DNA of 64,000 bases from Deltaproteobacteria bacterium (lineage in GTDB: Bacteria > Myxococcota_A > UBA796 > CAJQPC01), in assembly GCA_016717595.1 (NCBI GenBank), contig JADKFE010000003.1:62001-126000 (forward strand). Reading direction: 5' to 3'. Positions 9,115 to 18,319 of the stretch are shown one piece after another (positions within the stretch are counted from its first letter, which is position 1; every line of letters starts with the position of its first letter). Position numbers and translations under genes: made by a program. Below the pieces are notes generated by a model that was not told the origin of the DNA, made no database searches, and saw only the letters and a program-made list of their open reading frames with translations.

Positions 9115-10455
9115 ATGCTTACATCACCCCCCACTGCAGCAGACCCCCCGATCCTCCTCGACATGAACCGCGCCCAATGGATCGTGCTCCTGGCGGCGTG
9201 GTTGGGGTGGGGCTTCGACTGCTTCGACGCGCTGCTGTTCAACTTCGTGGCGCCGAACTGCATCCCGACCTTGTTGGGCATCCCCATCGGCTCCAAAGAG
9301 GCCGCCGACGTCGTGCCGTACTGGAACGGCGTGTTCTCGTCGCTCCTGCTCATCGGCTGGGCGACGGGCGGCATCTTGTTCGGCAAAGTCGCCGATCGAC
9401 TCGGGCGCACCCGCACCCTGATGTTGACCATGGCGATGTACTCCTTGGGCACCGCCGCATGCGCCTTCGCGCCGAACTTGGCGGTCTTGGCCGTGTTTCG
9501 TTTCATCGCCAGCTTGGGCATCGGCGGAGAGTGGGCGGCGGGGGCCGCGATGGTGGCCGAGGTCGTGCCCGAGCGCCGCCGGGTGGAGGCGGGGGCCTTG
9601 CTCTACACCGCCGCCCCCATCGGGCTCATCGGCGCCACCTTCGTCGATCACCTCATCGCCGGGGTGGCCTTTGTGGATCAGCCCGAGATGAGCTGGCGCT
9701 ACGTCTTCCTCTGCGGGCTCATCCCCACGGCCGTCGCGCTGGGCGTGCGCTGGTTCGTGAAGGAGCCCGAGCGTTGGCAGAGCGCCGCCACGGCCTCGGC
9801 GCCCCCGGCCATCGCCGAGCTCTTCACCCCGCAGTGGCGCGCGCGCACGTTCAGCGGCCTCGCCCTGGCCATCATCGCGCTGATCACCTGGTGGTCGTGC
9901 AACGCCTTCTTGCCCACCCTCGCCGCCGGCCTCGCGCGGGCGGAGGCCGCCGCCCAGGGCCTCGACGCCTCGGCGACGGGCGGGCTCATCGGCACCTGGA
10001 AGTCCATCGCCTTGAACAGCTTCAACGTCGGCGGGCTCATCGGCACGATGTTGACCGTCCCCATCGCCAAGCGGCTGGGGAGGCGCGTCATGTTCGGCGT
10101 CTACTTCTTGGCCTCGGGGCTGGCGATCCTCGCCGTCTTCGGCCTGGATCTCGCGCCGATCTCCCGCCTCTGGGGGAGCTTCTTCGTGGGGCTGACGATC
10201 TTCGGCGTGTTCGGCAGCTTCACCTACTACCTGCCGGAGCTCTACCCCACCCGCCTGCGCGCGACCGGCGCGGGATTCTGCTACAACGCGGGGCGCGTCC
10301 TCGCCGCCGCGGGGCCGTTCTGGGTTGGCTCAGTGGCCAAAGGGGGCCCCGACGCGGTGGTGGACGCCCTCTTCTTCATCGGCCTGGTGCCGCTGTTGGG
10401 GCTCCTCGTGCTGCCGATGGTGATCGAGACGAAGGACCAGCCGCTCAACGACTGA
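9115..10455 (+). CDS. MFS transporter, aromatic acid/sugar porter type
   Basis: 446 residues with about 12 hydrophobic segments. The MFS signature between TM2 and TM3 is present (GKVADRLGRTRTL), as are GFDCFD in TM1 (the acidic pair typical of aromatic acid:H+ symporters), GIGGEWAAG in TM4-5 and PELYPTRLRATGAGFCYNAGR late in the protein. Inner-membrane proton-driven import of an organic acid or sugar is likely; the substrate cannot be named. ATG 9115 is preferred over an in-frame ATG at 8983 because the extra 44 residues are Arg-rich, unlike the family, and because a -10 box lies just upstream of 9115. No metabolic neighbours suggest a substrate. Confidence 0.82.
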   Translation: MLTSPPTAADPPILLDMNRAQWIVLLAAWLGWGFDCFDALLFNFVAPNCIPTLLGIPIGSKEAADVVPYWNGVFSSLLLIGWATGGILFGKVADRLGRTRTLMLTMAMYSLGTAACAFAPNLAVLAVFRFIASLGIGGEWAAGAAMVAEVVPERRRVEAGALLYTAAPIGLIGATFVDHLIAGVAFVDQPEMSWRYVFLCGLIPTAVALGVRWFVKEPERWQSAATASAPPAIAELFTPQWRARTFSGLALAIIALITWWSCNAFLPTLAAGLARAEAAAQGLDASATGGLIGTWKSIALNSFNVGGLIGTMLTVPIAKRLGRRVMFGVYFLASGLAILAVFGLDLAPISRLWGSFFVGLTIFGVFGSFTYYLPELYPTRLRATGAGFCYNAGRVLAAAGPFWVGSVAKGGPDAVVDALFFIGLVPLLGLLVLPMVIETKDQPLND

Positions 10456-10466
10456 TCCTTCGCCGA

Positions 10467-10486
10467 GGCGCCTTGAATCAGGCGCC
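10467..10486. terminator. Short stem-loop between convergent genes
   Basis: GGCGCC, 8-nt loop, GGCGCC (10467-10472 / 10481-10486), overlapping the end of the minus-strand lipoprotein gene. Weak; no T-run. Confidence 0.3.
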
Positions 10487-11173
10487 GGACTTCACCTTGT
10501 AGATCTGCCGAGGCTCGCCCTCGATGCCTGGGGGAGGCGGCTTCATCACGATCTCCATCGCCTCGCCGGGGCTGACGCAGTAGTCATGCTCCGCGGCCTT
10601 GGGCGCCGAATCGCCGGTGAGGGTCAGCGTCGTGCCCGAGGTGGCCCAGGTGCCCGTGGTCGCCGAGTCCATGGCGCCGCCGCCTTTACACTCGCAGACG
10701 TCGCCCTTGTCGACGCAGGTGTCAAGCTTGAGGGGCTCGGCGAGCTCTTCGCAGGTCTGGCCTTCAGTGAGGCAGGTCTTCTCGGCGACGTAGGTCAGCT
10801 CGGTGATGACCTTAAACGCCGCGGAGTAGGTCTTGTCGGCGGCGAACTCGTAGCCGCCGGTCTGGGTGGTCTTTATCGTCCAGCGCGCCTGCTCACACTC
10901 CGTGGGGCGGGTGCTGACGTAGCAGGCCTCCGCGAACGTCCAGCTTCCCGTGGGGTCGCCGCCGCAGGCCGCGAAGGTGTCCTCGCAGGTGGGGAGGGCG
11001 CCGGTGGAGGTGTCATCCGTGGTGGAGTCGTCGGTTGTGGAGTCGTCGGTGGTGGAGTCGTCGGTTGTGGAGTCGTCCGTCGTAGACGTGGAGTCGTCGG
11101 GCGTGGTCCCGTCCTTGTCTCCGCAGGCGAGCAAGGCGAAGGGCAGAAGGCCCCAGAGGGAGAGGCGAGTCAT
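10478..11173 (-). CDS. Cys-rich lipoprotein with Asp/Ser/Thr spacer
   Basis: 231 residues. Lipoprotein signal MTRLSLWGLLPFALLAC, then a low-complexity DDSTT spacer (residues ~24-55), then a Cys-rich domain with at least ten Cys (pairs such as CEDTFAAC, CLTEGQTC, CVDKGDVCEC), probably disulfide-bonded in the periplasm or outside the outer membrane. The domain is not recognised. Start supported by GGAG 8 nt upstream of the ATG. The spacer resembles that of other lipoproteins in this window and probably holds the domain away from the membrane. Confidence 0.75.
   Translation of the reverse strand: MTRLSLWGLLPFALLACGDKDGTTPDDSTSTTDDSTTDDSTTDDSTTDDSTTDDTSTGALPTCEDTFAACGGDPTGSWTFAEACYVSTRPTECEQARWTIKTTQTGGYEFAADKTYSAAFKVITELTYVAEKTCLTEGQTCEELAEPLKLDTCVDKGDVCECKGGGAMDSATTGTWATSGTTLTLTGDSAPKAAEHDYCVSPGEAMEIVMKPPPPGIEGEPRQIYKVKSGA
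11021..11100. repeat. In-frame 15-bp tandem repeats encoding DDSTT
   Basis: Four to five near-identical copies of a 15-bp unit (plus-strand core GTGGAGTCGTCGGTT). They lie in the lipoprotein spacer and could change length by slippage without shifting frame. Confidence 0.75.
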
Positions 11174-11299
11174 GTTGGCTCCTCAAGCGTGAGAGTCGTA
11201 CGATAGCGGCTAGAGTGGGCTAGCAGCGTCACCATCTCGTCAACTCGTCGAGCCAAACGTACGCTTGCGGTGATGTGCACAACGGGGGATGTGAGGGGG

Positions 11300-13921
11300 A
11301 TGCTTCAACGCCCTGAGATCCTCGCCCCGGCTGGGGACCACGAGAGCCTCCGCGCCGCCCTCGCCGCGGGCGCGGACGCCGTCTACTTTGGCCTTGATGA
11401 GGGCTTCAACGCCCGCGCGCGGGCCGAGAGCTTCTCGCTTCAACGCCTGCCCGAGATCATGCAAGAGATCCACGAGGCCGGGGCCCGAGGCTACCTCACC
11501 CTGAACACGCTCATCTTTGAGCCGGAGCTGCCCCGGGTCGAGGAGCTGCTGCGCGCTGTCGCCGCCGCCGGTGTGGACGCGATCATCGTGCAGGATCCCG
11601 CCGTGGCGCTGCTCGCCCGGGAGATCTGCCCGGCCCTGGACGTACACAGCAGCACCCAGATGACCATCTCTTCGCCAGAGGCCGCGCGGTTCGCCGCCCT
11701 GTTGGGGGTGTGCCGGGTGGTCGCGCCGCGGGAGCTCTCCGTCGAGGAGCTTCGCCGCTTCAGAGAAGGCTCCGAGATGGAGCTAGAGGTGTTCGTTCAC
11801 GGCGCCTTGTGTATGTCGTGGAGCGGCCAATGCCTCACGAGCGAGGCCTGGGGCGGGCGCTCGGCGAACCGGGGCCAATGCGCGCAGTCCTGTCGTCTGC
11901 CCTATGATCTCGTCGTGGACGGCATGGTGCGGCCCCTGGGCGAGCACCGTTACCTCTTGAGCCCAAGGGATCTCGCCGGGCTCCGTGCGGTGCCCGCGCT
12001 CTCGGCGATGGGGGTGTCTTCGCTCAAGATCGAGGGCCGCTACAAAGGCCCGGCGTACGTCGTCACCGCCGTCGAGGGGTACCGCCGCTGGGTGGACGCC
12101 GTCGCCCGCGGCGTCACCCCCACCGACGAGGAGCGCGCCCGGGCCGATCTTGGCGAGATGGCGCTCACCTACAGCCGGGGATTCTCTGACGGCTTCTTGT
12201 TGGGCTCGGACCACCAGACCCTCGTTGATGCCCGCGCGCCGAAACATCGCGGCGTTCCGTTGGGCGTGGTGAGCCGGGTGGTTGGGGACACGGTCTGGGT
12301 TCAGCCCGATCCGCTCTTGTCCACGAGCGGCGGCGCGGCGCTCCCCGTGCACACCGGGCCCAAAGGCGCGGTGCTCCCGCCGCCGTTCATATTGGGCGGA
12401 GACGTCGCCTCGTCGATTGGCGCCGCCGCCACCACGCCGCCGCCGCGGGCCGGTCAGGGGGTGGTGTTTGACGATGGGCGGCCCCACGAACAAGAGGAGG
12501 GCGGCCCCATCTTTGGCGTCGACGCCGAGGCCGGCGGTTGGCGCCTACGCTTCGGGCGGCCCGGCCCCGACCTCGACCGCGTGCGCCCTGGCCAGCGCGT
12601 CTGGCTCACTTCAGATCCAGCGGTGATCAAGCGCGCGGAGCGACCCCGGGCGCCTGAGGGCCGCCTCGGGCTCACCCTCATCGTCGAGGGCAGGCGAGGG
12701 GAGCCGCTCACCGTCACCGCCGTCCGGGGTGTGGCTCGGGTGAGCGTCAAGACCGAGGCGCCCTTGACCCCCGCCCGGCAAGGTGGGCTCGACGAGCCGC
12801 TCTTGCGGGACAAGCTCTGCGCGTTTGGTGGCACACCCTTCGCCGTCGATGCGCTCGTGCTCGACGGCTTAGAGCCGGGCCTGTACCTGCCGCCGTCGTT
12901 GCTCAAGGAGTGCCGCCGCCAGCTCACCACGGCCCTGCGCGCGGCCTGGCTCGGCGTGCCGAACCGCGCGCTGGCCGCTGACGGCGCCTTGGACCGCCTG
13001 CGCGCCGCCGCGCTCGCCGCGCTTCCTGAGGACAGCGGCGAGCCCGGCCCGCGGATCGTGCCCTTGTGCCGCACCGACGCCCAGCTCAACGCGGCGTTGT
13101 CCTTGGGGTTTGAGGAGATCGAGCTCGACTGGATGGAGCTGGTCGGCCTCTCTCGCGCCGTCGAGCGGGTCCGGGCCGAGGGCAGGCGTGTGGTCATCGC
13201 CACCCCGCGGGTGCAAAAACCCGGCGAGGAGGGCGTCGATCGCCGCCTCTTACGCCTGCGCCCCGACGGCCTGCTCGTGCGCCACTGGGGCGGGCTGATG
13301 GCGTTCTTACACATCGCGGAGGACGAGCGCCCGACGCTGCACGGCGACTTCTCGCTGAACACAACAAACCGCCTCACCGCCGCGACCTTGCTCGGCCTCG
13401 GCCTCAAGACCCTCACGGCGGCCCACGATCTCGACGCCCAGCAGCTCTTCGCGCTGTTGCCGGGCCTGCCCCGGGGGGCCATCGCCGTCACCGCCCAGCA
13501 CCACATCTCGATGTTCCACACCGAACATTGCGTCTACGCCCACACGCTCTCTGAAGGCCGCGACTTCCGCACCTGCGGGAGGCCCTGTGAGGAGCACCGG
13601 GTCGGCCTCAAAGATCCCCAAGGCCGGACGCACCCGGTCATCGTGGACGTCGGCTGCCGAAACACGGTGTTTAACGCCGAGGCCCAGTCCGCCGCGCACC
13701 TGCTCCAGCCGTTGTTGGCGGCCGGTGTGCGGCGCCTGCGGGTGGAGCTGGTCTGGGAGGAGCACGACGCGGCGCGTGAGGCCTTGGGCGCGTGGCAAGA
13801 CGCCGTCGCCGGGCGCATCTCCGCCGCCGAGCTTCGCCGCCGCGCCGGGGCCCACGAGCAGCTCGGCGTCACCGCGGGCACCATGCGCACGCTCAGCGTG
13901 AGCGCGCCGCGCCTCAGTTGA
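11300..13921 (+). CDS. rlhA: U32 peptidase family protein, RlhA/YdcP-like
   Basis: About 873 residues. The N-terminal U32 domain begins RPEILAPAGDHESLRAALAAG, with the family signature EVFVHGALCMSWSGQC and the Cys set SANRGQCAQSCRLPYDL that binds an Fe-S cluster in relatives; a later segment has ...HCVYAHTL...TCGRPCEEH. Length and the extra C-terminal region match the long U32 type (with DUF3656-like segments) represented by RlhA, which hydroxylates cytidine 2501 of 23S rRNA using prephenate-derived chemistry; tRNA-hydroxylating TrhP is shorter. Assignment to RlhA rather than another long U32 protein is by architecture. Start: ATG 11300 gives the canonical N-terminus; ATG 11273, 7 nt after a TACGCT box, is an alternative. 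The stop overlaps the convergent Hsp70 gene by 8 nt. Confidence 0.78.
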   Translation: MLQRPEILAPAGDHESLRAALAAGADAVYFGLDEGFNARARAESFSLQRLPEIMQEIHEAGARGYLTLNTLIFEPELPRVEELLRAVAAAGVDAIIVQDPAVALLAREICPALDVHSSTQMTISSPEAARFAALLGVCRVVAPRELSVEELRRFREGSEMELEVFVHGALCMSWSGQCLTSEAWGGRSANRGQCAQSCRLPYDLVVDGMVRPLGEHRYLLSPRDLAGLRAVPALSAMGVSSLKIEGRYKGPAYVVTAVEGYRRWVDAVARGVTPTDEERARADLGEMALTYSRGFSDGFLLGSDHQTLVDARAPKHRGVPLGVVSRVVGDTVWVQPDPLLSTSGGAALPVHTGPKGAVLPPPFILGGDVASSIGAAATTPPPRAGQGVVFDDGRPHEQEEGGPIFGVDAEAGGWRLRFGRPGPDLDRVRPGQRVWLTSDPAVIKRAERPRAPEGRLGLTLIVEGRRGEPLTVTAVRGVARVSVKTEAPLTPARQGGLDEPLLRDKLCAFGGTPFAVDALVLDGLEPGLYLPPSLLKECRRQLTTALRAAWLGVPNRALAADGALDRLRAAALAALPEDSGEPGPRIVPLCRTDAQLNAALSLGFEEIELDWMELVGLSRAVERVRAEGRRVVIATPRVQKPGEEGVDRRLLRLRPDGLLVRHWGGLMAFLHIAEDERPTLHGDFSLNTTNRLTAATLLGLGLKTLTAAHDLDAQQLFALLPGLPRGAIAVTAQHHISMFHTEHCVYAHTLSEGRDFRTCGRPCEEHRVGLKDPQGRTHPVIVDVGCRNTVFNAEAQSAAHLLQPLLAAGVRRLRVELVWEEHDAAREALGAWQDAVAGRISAAELRRRAGAHEQLGVTAGTMRTLSVSAPRLS

Positions 13922-15619
13922 TGTTCGCCCGGGCGAGCTGGCTGCGGGCGCGCTCCATCCGTTTGCGATCGAGGCTGCCCTTGAGGTTCAGCCGGGCCTG
14001 GCGCACGGCGCGGGTCTCGACGTCGATGACGTCGACCTCAAGGATCTGGTTCTCGGTGTATCGGTAGATCACGTCGATGGGCGTGCCGCGCACCCGGGGC
14101 GGCAGCTTGTCGAGCACGACCTCACCGATCACCGTGACCTCTTGGCGGTTGGTGCCTTCGCCCTCGGTGACCTCAACGCGCACGGCCGTCATGTTGTCGT
14201 AGGCGTAGGCGAAACGACCACGCTTCTCGGCGGGCAGGGGCGTGGACTCGGGGATGAGCTTCACCACCCGCTCGTTGTTCTGGGCGTCGAGCACGACGAT
14301 GCCCAGGCTGTGCGTCGAGGCGTCGGTGACCTTCACCGGCTGCAGGCCGGGGCCTCGGGAGGGCGGCGGCGCGGCGCTGTTTGGGGCGGAGACGGGGCTC
14401 TGCGGGACGCTCTGGGGGCCGCTGTTCTGGGCGAGGATCGAGGTCTCGTTGCCCGCGGCGTCATCAGCGCCTTGATCGTGAGAGCGCGTCGGCGTCGCGC
14501 GCTGGGCCCGGGCCACGGCGGAGGAGTGCGCCTTGAGCGCGGGATGGTCGGGCTGATGCCTGAACACACCGGCGAGCGCCGCCCCCAAGGCCACACACTC
14601 GTCGGGGTTGACCCCTTCGCGAGCGGCCGATTGGTGACGTTCATCAGCATGTCGCGGATCATCGGCATCCGGGTAGAGCCGCCGCAAGGCAGCACCTCGT
14701 CGATGTCCGACCAGCGCATCTTCGCCTTCTCAAGCACGATGTTGCAGGTGTCGGCGCATTGGTCGACGAGATCCTGGCACATCGTGTTGAACTCTTCTCG
14801 GGTGACCGACACCACCATTCGTTGCCCGCGGAAGTTCACGGGGATGACGGCGCGGGGCTTCGAGGAGAGCGAGATCTTGGCGTGTAAGCAGCGCTCGTAG
14901 AGCTCTTGGTACGGCAGGGGCTCGTCCCGAGGGTCGAGGCCGTGTTTGTCGCGGAACTGGTCGGCGACGAAGGAGAGCAGGCGGTCGTCCCAGTCTTTGC
15001 CGCCGAGCTCGGCGTTGCCGTCCGAGGCCAAGGTGCGCAGGGTGGTGCCGCGGATCTCCATGACCGTGACGTCGAAGGTGCCGCCGCCGAGGTCAAAGAC
15101 GAGCAGGCGACGGTTGGTGCCCAGGTGATCAAGGCCCAGCGCGATGGCCGCCGCCGTGGGCTCGTTGATGATCGAGAGCACGTTGAGCCCGGCGATCTCT
15201 CCGGCTTCAGCGGTGGCGCCGCGCTGGGCGGCGTTGAAGTACGCGGGCACGGTGATGACCGCGTTGTTCACCGCCACGCCCAGGGCCTCTTCAGCGTCAT
15301 CCTTGAGCTTCTTGAGGATGAACGCGCTGAGCTCCTGCGGCGTGTAGGTCTGGCCGAAGAAGTCGAGCTGGAAGTCGCTGTCGCCCATCGAACGTTTGAT
15401 AAAACGCACGACGTTGGCGGGATCGACCACCACCATCTTCACGGCCTCTTCGCCGACGACGCAGGCGTTGCGGTCGTAGAAGTGCACCACCGACGGCGTG
15501 GTGGGGTGCCCGTCGGCGTTGGGGAGGATGGTGGGCTTCCCGAACTTGTCGACGTAAGCCATCGCTGAGAACGTGGTTCCCAGGTCGATTCCGAGGATGA
15601 TGTCTGTCGGGCTAGGCAT
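13914..15619 (-). CDS. Second Hsp70-like protein, truncated lid, 1-nt frameshift
   Basis: Third gene of the Hsp70-vWA operon. The nucleotide-binding domain (DLGTTFSAMAYV, VPAYFNAAQRGAT, FDLGGGTFDV, CGGSTRMPMIRDM) is followed by a ~70-residue Pro/Ser/Gln-rich insert. A substrate-binding beta domain (THSLGIVVLDAQ...VIYRYTENQILEVDVID) comes next, and then only ~30 residues of helix instead of the ~120-residue lid. Frame is lost in the C-run at 14612-14615; adding one base restores LAKGVNPDECVALGAA, a universal Hsp70 motif, giving 568 residues. Either an assembly deletion or a recent mutation. It probably cycles with the neighbouring GrpE-like protein. Confidence 0.82.
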
Positions 15620-15658
15620 TGAGGGGGCTCAGGGTCTCATCCACAGAGAGTCGCGCCG

Positions 15659-16175
15659 TCAAGAGGGATCATTGAGCTTGGTGGCGTCTCGGTAGATGAC
15701 GACGTCCTCCGCGCGCAGCACTCGGTCGCCGCGGGTGAAGCCGCGCTTGAGCACCTGGGCGACGTCTTGGTCGCTCACACCCTCGATGGACGGCAAGAGC
15801 TTCACCGCCTTCTGGGTGCGGGGGTCGAAGCGGTTGGAGCTCTCCATCGGCAGCACGTCCCGGCGGTAGAGCACCTCTAAGAACTCGTCGATGAGGTACT
15901 GGAACGAGTCCGCCACCACGTCGAGAGACATCTCCTTGTTCACCAATGACTTCTGGAACCAGTTCAAGGAGTCATAGAACAAGAGCAGGTCGAGGAGCAG
16001 GGGCTTCTCGGCCTGGTAGATGAAGTCTTCTTTGTACTGGCGCAGCTCTTCATAGAGGGCGTCGAAGGCCTTCTGCTGAATCTGCTCGCCTTGGCTCCTC
16101 TCTACGAGGATCTGACGGATCCTCCATCGTGCGGAGGAGCGTCTCGGTGTCCTGGTCTGACAGGCGGTCGGCCAC
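15659..16175 (-). CDS. grpE: GrpE-like nucleotide exchange factor, 1-nt frameshift
   Basis: Read from GTG 16175 (GAGGAG upstream), frame is lost at GG 16117-16118. Removing one base joins LLRTMED to RQILVERSQGEQ and gives 171 residues. The long N-terminal helix (QQKAFDALYEELRQYKEDF) and the C-terminal beta domain (QVLKRGFTRGDRVLRAEDVVIY) fit GrpE, which dimerises and opens the Hsp70 nucleotide pocket. It lies 15 nt after the Hsp70-vWA gene and 39 nt before the second Hsp70 gene, so it is probably the exchange factor for both. Sequence is divergent from housekeeping GrpE; family assignment rests mainly on the C-terminal domain and context. Confidence 0.7.
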
Positions 16176-16190
16176 GTTCGCTCCTCAAGG

Positions 16191-18191
16191 TCAGCCGGCG
16201 GTCAGCTCGGTCGCGAGGTTGATGAAGGTGCCCTCAAGCTCCACGCTCTCGTTGCAGAAGTGGAAGTCTTTGGGCCGTGACGCCAAGCTGCGCAAGAAGT
16301 CTTGCTGCACCTGGGCGCCGACGCCGATGCACACCACACGCCCGCCTGATGTGCGGATGCGGTGGACTTCAGCGGTCACCTCGTCGGGGTCGTCGGGGTG
16401 GCCGTCGGTCATCACGACGAACACACGCTGCACGCCGGCCTTGGGCCGCAGAAGCTCCCGGGCGTTCTTGAGGCCATCGGCCATGGGGGTGGAGCCGATC
16501 GGCGTCAGCTCGTCGATGGAGCTGCGCAGGCGATCCAGATCGGAGGTCGGCGGCGCGAGCACACCGCCGGGGAACGCGATGATGGCGATCTGGCGGTTGG
16601 GCTGAAGCGAGCGCTCGACGAAGGACCGGGCCGCCCCGCGGGCGTCCTCGATGGACTGGCCGTACATCGAGCCCGAGCAGTCCATGAGCAGGGCGATCTG
16701 CGTCGGCACGCGGTTTCGGGCGAGATCCTCTAAGGTGACCTTGCCTTGGGCGAGGCGGTGGGCGAGGGTCTGGCCGCTGCGGAGGTCCATCGCCTCGACC
16801 TCGACGATGCCGTTCGCGTTGTAGCGATAGGTCACGGCGAGGCGAGACTCGGCGGCGGCCCGGGGCGGGATGCCGTAGAACTCGAAGTGGCCGAGGACGT
16901 TGCACTCCAGCGGATCGTCGTTCTCGCCCTGGACGAGCCAGAGGTCCATCGTCGTCTGGCCGTCGTGGCTGGTGACGTAGTCGTCGCGGGTGTGCTCGCA
17001 GGGGATGCGGGCGTTGCGGCTGATGATCCGCGAGTTGTGCAGCGCGCCGCCGCGGAACACCACCATGCCCAAGGAGTGCGAGGTGACGTCGTGGAGCTTC
17101 ACCTGGGTGGGGGGCTCGATCCCTTGCTGCTGGGCGGCGATGGTGGCGGCGGTCAAGGCCGCGCCCATCGACACACACTCATCGGGGTTGATGTCCGTCG
17201 CGGGGTTCTGGCCGAACTCCCGCTTGATCATCTCCCGCACCATCGGCATGCGGGTGGAGCCGCCGGCCAAGAGCACGGTGTCGATCTTGTCGGGGGAGAG
17301 CTTGGCGTCCTCGAGCACGTCCCAGCACAAGAGCTGGCAGCGGCGCAACAGGCCGGAGGTCAGCTCCTCGAAGGTGGTCCGCTCGACCTCAAGGCGCATG
17401 ATCTTTCCCTTGAAGTCGTAGAACAGGTTGACCTTGGGGCGGCGCGTGAGGCCGATCTTGGCCGAGACGCACTTCTGGCGCAGGTCGTGGTAAGCGGCCA
17501 GATCTTCCAGCGGATCCAGGCCGTGCTTCTCGCGGAAACGTTCGGCGGCGAAGGTGATGAGGCGGTCGTCCCAGTCTTTGCCGCCGAGCTGGTGGTCGCC
17601 GCTGGTGGCGAGCACGTTGATGTCGTTCCCGGCGAGCTGGCACACCGTGACGTCGAAGGTGCCGCCGCCGAGGTCAAAGACCATGACGGTCTTCTCGGCG
17701 CCCTGGTTGTTGAGACCATAGGCGTAAGCGGCCGCCGTGGGCTCGTTCAGGAGATTCAAGACCTCCAGCTTCGCCATCTCACCGGCGCGAAGCGTGGCTT
17801 GGCGCTGGGCGTCCCCGAAGTACGCGGGCACGGTGATCACGGCCTGATCGACGCGGTGCCCAAGACGCAGCTCGGCGTCATGTTTGAGCTTCGCGAGGAT
17901 GAAGGACGAGATCTCTTCAGGGGTGTAGTTCTGGTTGCGGTAGTTGAAGCTCCAGGTTCGGTCGCCCATGTGGCGCTTGACAAACTCGACCACCTGGTCT
18001 GGGTAGACCACGGCGGACTGCTTCGCGTAGTTCCCTACGATGACCTCGTCACCATCAAACAGCACCACCGACGGGGTGATCCGGTCTCCCTCCGCGTTGT
18101 GGAGGATGTCGGGGACGCCGTGCTTGTTGACGTGGGCGATCGATGAGAACGTGGTGCCCAGGTCAATTCCTACGGCAGCACGACTGGCCAT
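16191..18191 (-). CDS. Hsp70-von Willebrand A fusion protein
   Basis: 666 residues. Residues 1-360 are a full Hsp70 ATPase domain (IDLGTTFSS, Lys72 in FVKRHMG, VPAYFGDAQRQAT, FDLGGGTFDV, LLAGGSTRMPMVREM, INPDECVSMGAA). Residues ~365-485 are the linker and substrate-binding beta domain (VKLHDVTSHSLGM, AVTYRYNANGIVEVEAMDL). Residues ~497-666 replace the alpha-helical lid with a von Willebrand A domain with all MIDAS positions: Asp504-x-Ser506-x-Ser508 in DCSGS, Thr568 in GSTPM and Asp596 in MTDG. Cytoplasmic by lack of signal. The vWA domain normally binds a partner through a metal ion, so it may recruit or clamp clients. First gene of the operon with grpE and a second hsp70. Start supported by AGAGG and by the Hsp70 N-terminus. 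Confidence 0.93.
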   Translation of the reverse strand: MASRAAVGIDLGTTFSSIAHVNKHGVPDILHNAEGDRITPSVVLFDGDEVIVGNYAKQSAVVYPDQVVEFVKRHMGDRTWSFNYRNQNYTPEEISSFILAKLKHDAELRLGHRVDQAVITVPAYFGDAQRQATLRAGEMAKLEVLNLLNEPTAAAYAYGLNNQGAEKTVMVFDLGGGTFDVTVCQLAGNDINVLATSGDHQLGGKDWDDRLITFAAERFREKHGLDPLEDLAAYHDLRQKCVSAKIGLTRRPKVNLFYDFKGKIMRLEVERTTFEELTSGLLRRCQLLCWDVLEDAKLSPDKIDTVLLAGGSTRMPMVREMIKREFGQNPATDINPDECVSMGAALTAATIAAQQQGIEPPTQVKLHDVTSHSLGMVVFRGGALHNSRIISRNARIPCEHTRDDYVTSHDGQTTMDLWLVQGENDDPLECNVLGHFEFYGIPPRAAAESRLAVTYRYNANGIVEVEAMDLRSGQTLAHRLAQGKVTLEDLARNRVPTQIALLMDCSGSMYGQSIEDARGAARSFVERSLQPNRQIAIIAFPGGVLAPPTSDLDRLRSSIDELTPIGSTPMADGLKNARELLRPKAGVQRVFVVMTDGHPDDPDEVTAEVHRIRTSGGRVVCIGVGAQVQQDFLRSLASRPKDFHFCNESVELEGTFINLATELTAG

Positions 18192-18263
18192 GCTCGGAAC
18201 CTCTTCTTCTGCTGAATGCTGCGGGGGGGATGAGGCGGGAGTTCCGCATCCTGGCAGGATAGA

Positions 18264-18292
18264 AGTATACCGACGATGCCCGCTGATGCCAG
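18264..18292 (-). promoter_or_regulatory. Sigma70-type promoter of the Hsp70-vWA operon
   Basis: On the minus strand: CTGGCA (18292-18287), 17-bp spacer, TATACT (18269-18264). Predicted start near 18257, leaving a ~65-nt leader. No heat-shock sigma32-like sequence (CTTGAAA / CCCCAT) or CIRCE element is seen. Confidence 0.55.
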
Positions 18293-18313
18293 CCCCCCCT
18301 CCGATTCCGGGAG

Positions 18314-18319
18314 TATCTT
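18314..18319 (+). promoter_or_regulatory. -10 box (TATCTT) abutting maf start
   Basis: TATCTT lies directly before GTG 18320 and exactly 6 nt before the in-frame TTG 18326. The second spacing matches the other probable leaderless genes, so TTG 18326 may be the true start. Confidence 0.35.

Noticed and set aside
12454..13521. 355-residue minus-strand frame inside the U32 gene
   Set aside because: Arg/Ser/Pro-rich with no motif; U32 signature is clear on the plus strand.
16746..18146. 466-residue plus-strand frame over the Hsp70-vWA gene
   Set aside because: Val/Gly/Ala/His-rich mirror of the Hsp70 codons; no ribosome site or domain.
18192..18319. Heat-shock control element (CIRCE or sigma32 promoter) for the Hsp70 operon
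   Set aside because: No TTAGCACTC inverted repeat and no sigma32-type boxes; a sigma70-like promoter fits better.
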